A stretch of 64,000 nt of DNA, taken from assembly GCF_020217485.1 (NCBI RefSeq), contig NZ_JAEKMI010000011.1:1-64000 (forward strand). The letters run 5' to 3'. This document shows positions 63,251 through 64,000 of this stretch, piece by piece (within the stretch, counting starts at the first letter, position 1; each line of letters starts with the position of its first letter). The position numbers and the translations under genes were made by a program. This DNA comes from Mycobacterium sp. WUMAC-067. Its GTDB lineage: Bacteria > Actinomycetota > Actinomycetes > Mycobacteriales > Mycobacteriaceae. The notes beneath the pieces were generated by a model, which was given only the letters and a program-made list of their open reading frames with translations, had not been told where the DNA came from and ran no database searches.

Positions 63251-64000
63251 CGGCACCCCACAACGCCGGAATCGACGAATTGATTGATTTCGCTGCCCAA
63301 CAAAAGTCGCCGGAGACAGATCGACGTCTTTTTTCGGCACTTCGTGGTGTCGAATTATTTTTTCCTCGAACGACCGTTGAACATGAGGGAAAGCAGCTCA
63401 ATGCTACCCCCTTGCTGCGATTGCCCGACGGAACAAATGCCATGATGCTGTACACATCGGAAGACCACCCAGATCTACCCAACACCTTCGCCGGTGGCGC
63501 CTTCGAAGATGCGCTTGCCGCAGCGCTCTCCATGCCGGACCTCGACTGGGTGATCGTCTGCAATCGCACGTCGCAGTGGGTAGCAATTAATAAACAACAA
63601 ATAACCGAAGTTCTCGATGTTCTGCAGTCTAGAGAAAATCGCTCAAATGAACTCTCTGAACCTCCGCCGAATAGTGATAACGCGGTTGAAGATCTAATAA
63701 CACGCGCTCTTCACACGCCGCCGGAGAAACTTTCGCCGTCGATCGGATCTGTGCTCCGAGGACGCGAGATATTCATTGAGCTTGCGAAAGTGCAAAGCGA
63801 AGAGGGCCAACCGATTATGAAAACGTTCGCTGTCCAGCACATGCCGCGCGTGATACGCGCTTACACGACGCGAACACGTCCAGGGATCAGATATGGGGGC
63901 ATGAAGTGGGAGGCACTCAAAGATATGCTGACGACCACCACCGAGCTCGACGGCGTCCAGATTGTCAACAACGCCGATGACTGGGTGATTTTCGATCGTG
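63247..64000 (+). CDS. tandem SseB-like protein, candidate immunity protein (3' end outside window)
   Basis: At least 251 codons, cut by the right edge. The TTG start (LTAPHNAGIDELIDFAAQQ) overlaps the toxin-like stop as TTGA. Two repeats of the SseB N-terminal fold are visible. The first is LFSALRGVELFFPRT, MMLYTSEDHPDLPNTF, LDWVIVCNRTSQWVAINKQQ (about 27-125). The second is VLRGREIFIELAKVQSEEGQ, RAYTTRTRPGIRYGGM, VQIVNNADDWVIFDR (about 170-250). SseB-like domains are frequent immunity or chaperone partners of polymorphic toxins. Codon use is markedly AT-rich relative to the rest of the window, as in the toxin tip. An immunity role is inference from position and family. Confidence 0.78.
   Translation, partial: MTAPHNAGIDELIDFAAQQKSPETDRRLFSALRGVELFFPRTTVEHEGKQLNATPLLRLPDGTNAMMLYTSEDHPDLPNTFAGGAFEDALAAALSMPDLDWVIVCNRTSQWVAINKQQITEVLDVLQSRENRSNELSEPPPNSDNAVEDLITRALHTPPEKLSPSIGSVLRGREIFIELAKVQSEEGQPIMKTFAVQHMPRVIRAYTTRTRPGIRYGGMKWEALKDMLTTTTELDGVQIVNNADDWVIFDR

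Noticed and set aside
1..64000. tRNA, rRNA, transposase or prophage genes
   Set aside because: None was recognised on either strand. Spacers are short and no cloverleaf-like or IS-terminal-repeat sequence stood out, although faint RNA genes could be missed without a covariance search.

Overview
This window is mycobacterial chromosome, most like a slow-growing species near the Mycobacterium avium complex. The evidence is uniformly GC-rich coding, many GTG/TTG starts, 4-base stop/start overlaps, and gene order and protein sequences that I recognise from memory as the M. tuberculosis Rv0557 to Rv0508 interval, read in reverse. No database search was run. Gene identities rest on recognised motifs, family length and gene order.

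Layout. (1) 1-6186, minus strand: a tightly coupled run from an amidohydrolase through menC, bpoC and menD to a small membrane protein and the start of mannosyltransferase mgtA, which runs off the left edge. (2) 6187-16000: a three-copy 57-bp tandem repeat and a KstR-type palindrome lie in front of fadD8. A TetR regulator diverges from an aldo/keto reductase across two matching palindromes. Then follow a deazaflavin-nitroreductase-like gene, menB, an SDR, a glyoxalase-fold gene, pitA with a small membrane partner, a DUF3349 gene, menE and a polytopic membrane protein. (3) 17000-26550: two glycosyltransferase-type genes, a proline/threonine-repeat membrane protein, a large membrane protein, galE-like and MTA phosphorylase genes, menA and fabH. 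With menB, menC, menD and menE, this makes a nearly complete menaquinone pathway region. (4) 26550-33913: a ParA/MinD-like ATPase and the cytochrome c maturation operon (ccsA, resB, ccdA, thioredoxin lipoprotein), with a phosphoglycerate mutase-like gene and hemL. (5) 34018-45331: accessory metabolism. It holds a tartrate dehydratase-like enolase, a ketopantoate reductase-like gene, a 1188-aa carboxylic acid reductase, and an amino-acid permease / MHS transporter / SsuD-like monooxygenase group. (6) 44468-53900: a Tat-type esterase, two membrane acyltransferases, an SGNH hydrolase, a 1106-aa cyclase/NB-ARC/LuxR regulator and a STAS anti-anti-sigma factor. (7) 53884-60111, minus strand: small membrane proteins and the tetrapyrrole operon hemA-hemC-hemD-hemB with a glutaredoxin-like gene upstream. 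(8) 60165-64000: a small ESX locus.

The most interesting part is the last. Two WXG100 genes resembling esxF and esxE precede an 829-aa protein whose N-terminal half closely resembles CpnT, the M. tuberculosis channel/toxin precursor. Its C-terminus is not the TNT NAD-glycohydrolase. It is a short AT-richer domain resembling the 'putative adhesin Stv' domain of polymorphic toxins. It is followed, with a TTGA overlap, by a gene encoding two SseB-like repeats, cut by the right edge and placed where an immunity gene would be expected. I read this as a CpnT-type delivery module with an exchanged effector/immunity cassette, inserted next to the hem operon.

No rRNA, tRNA, CRISPR array, transposase or phage gene was seen.
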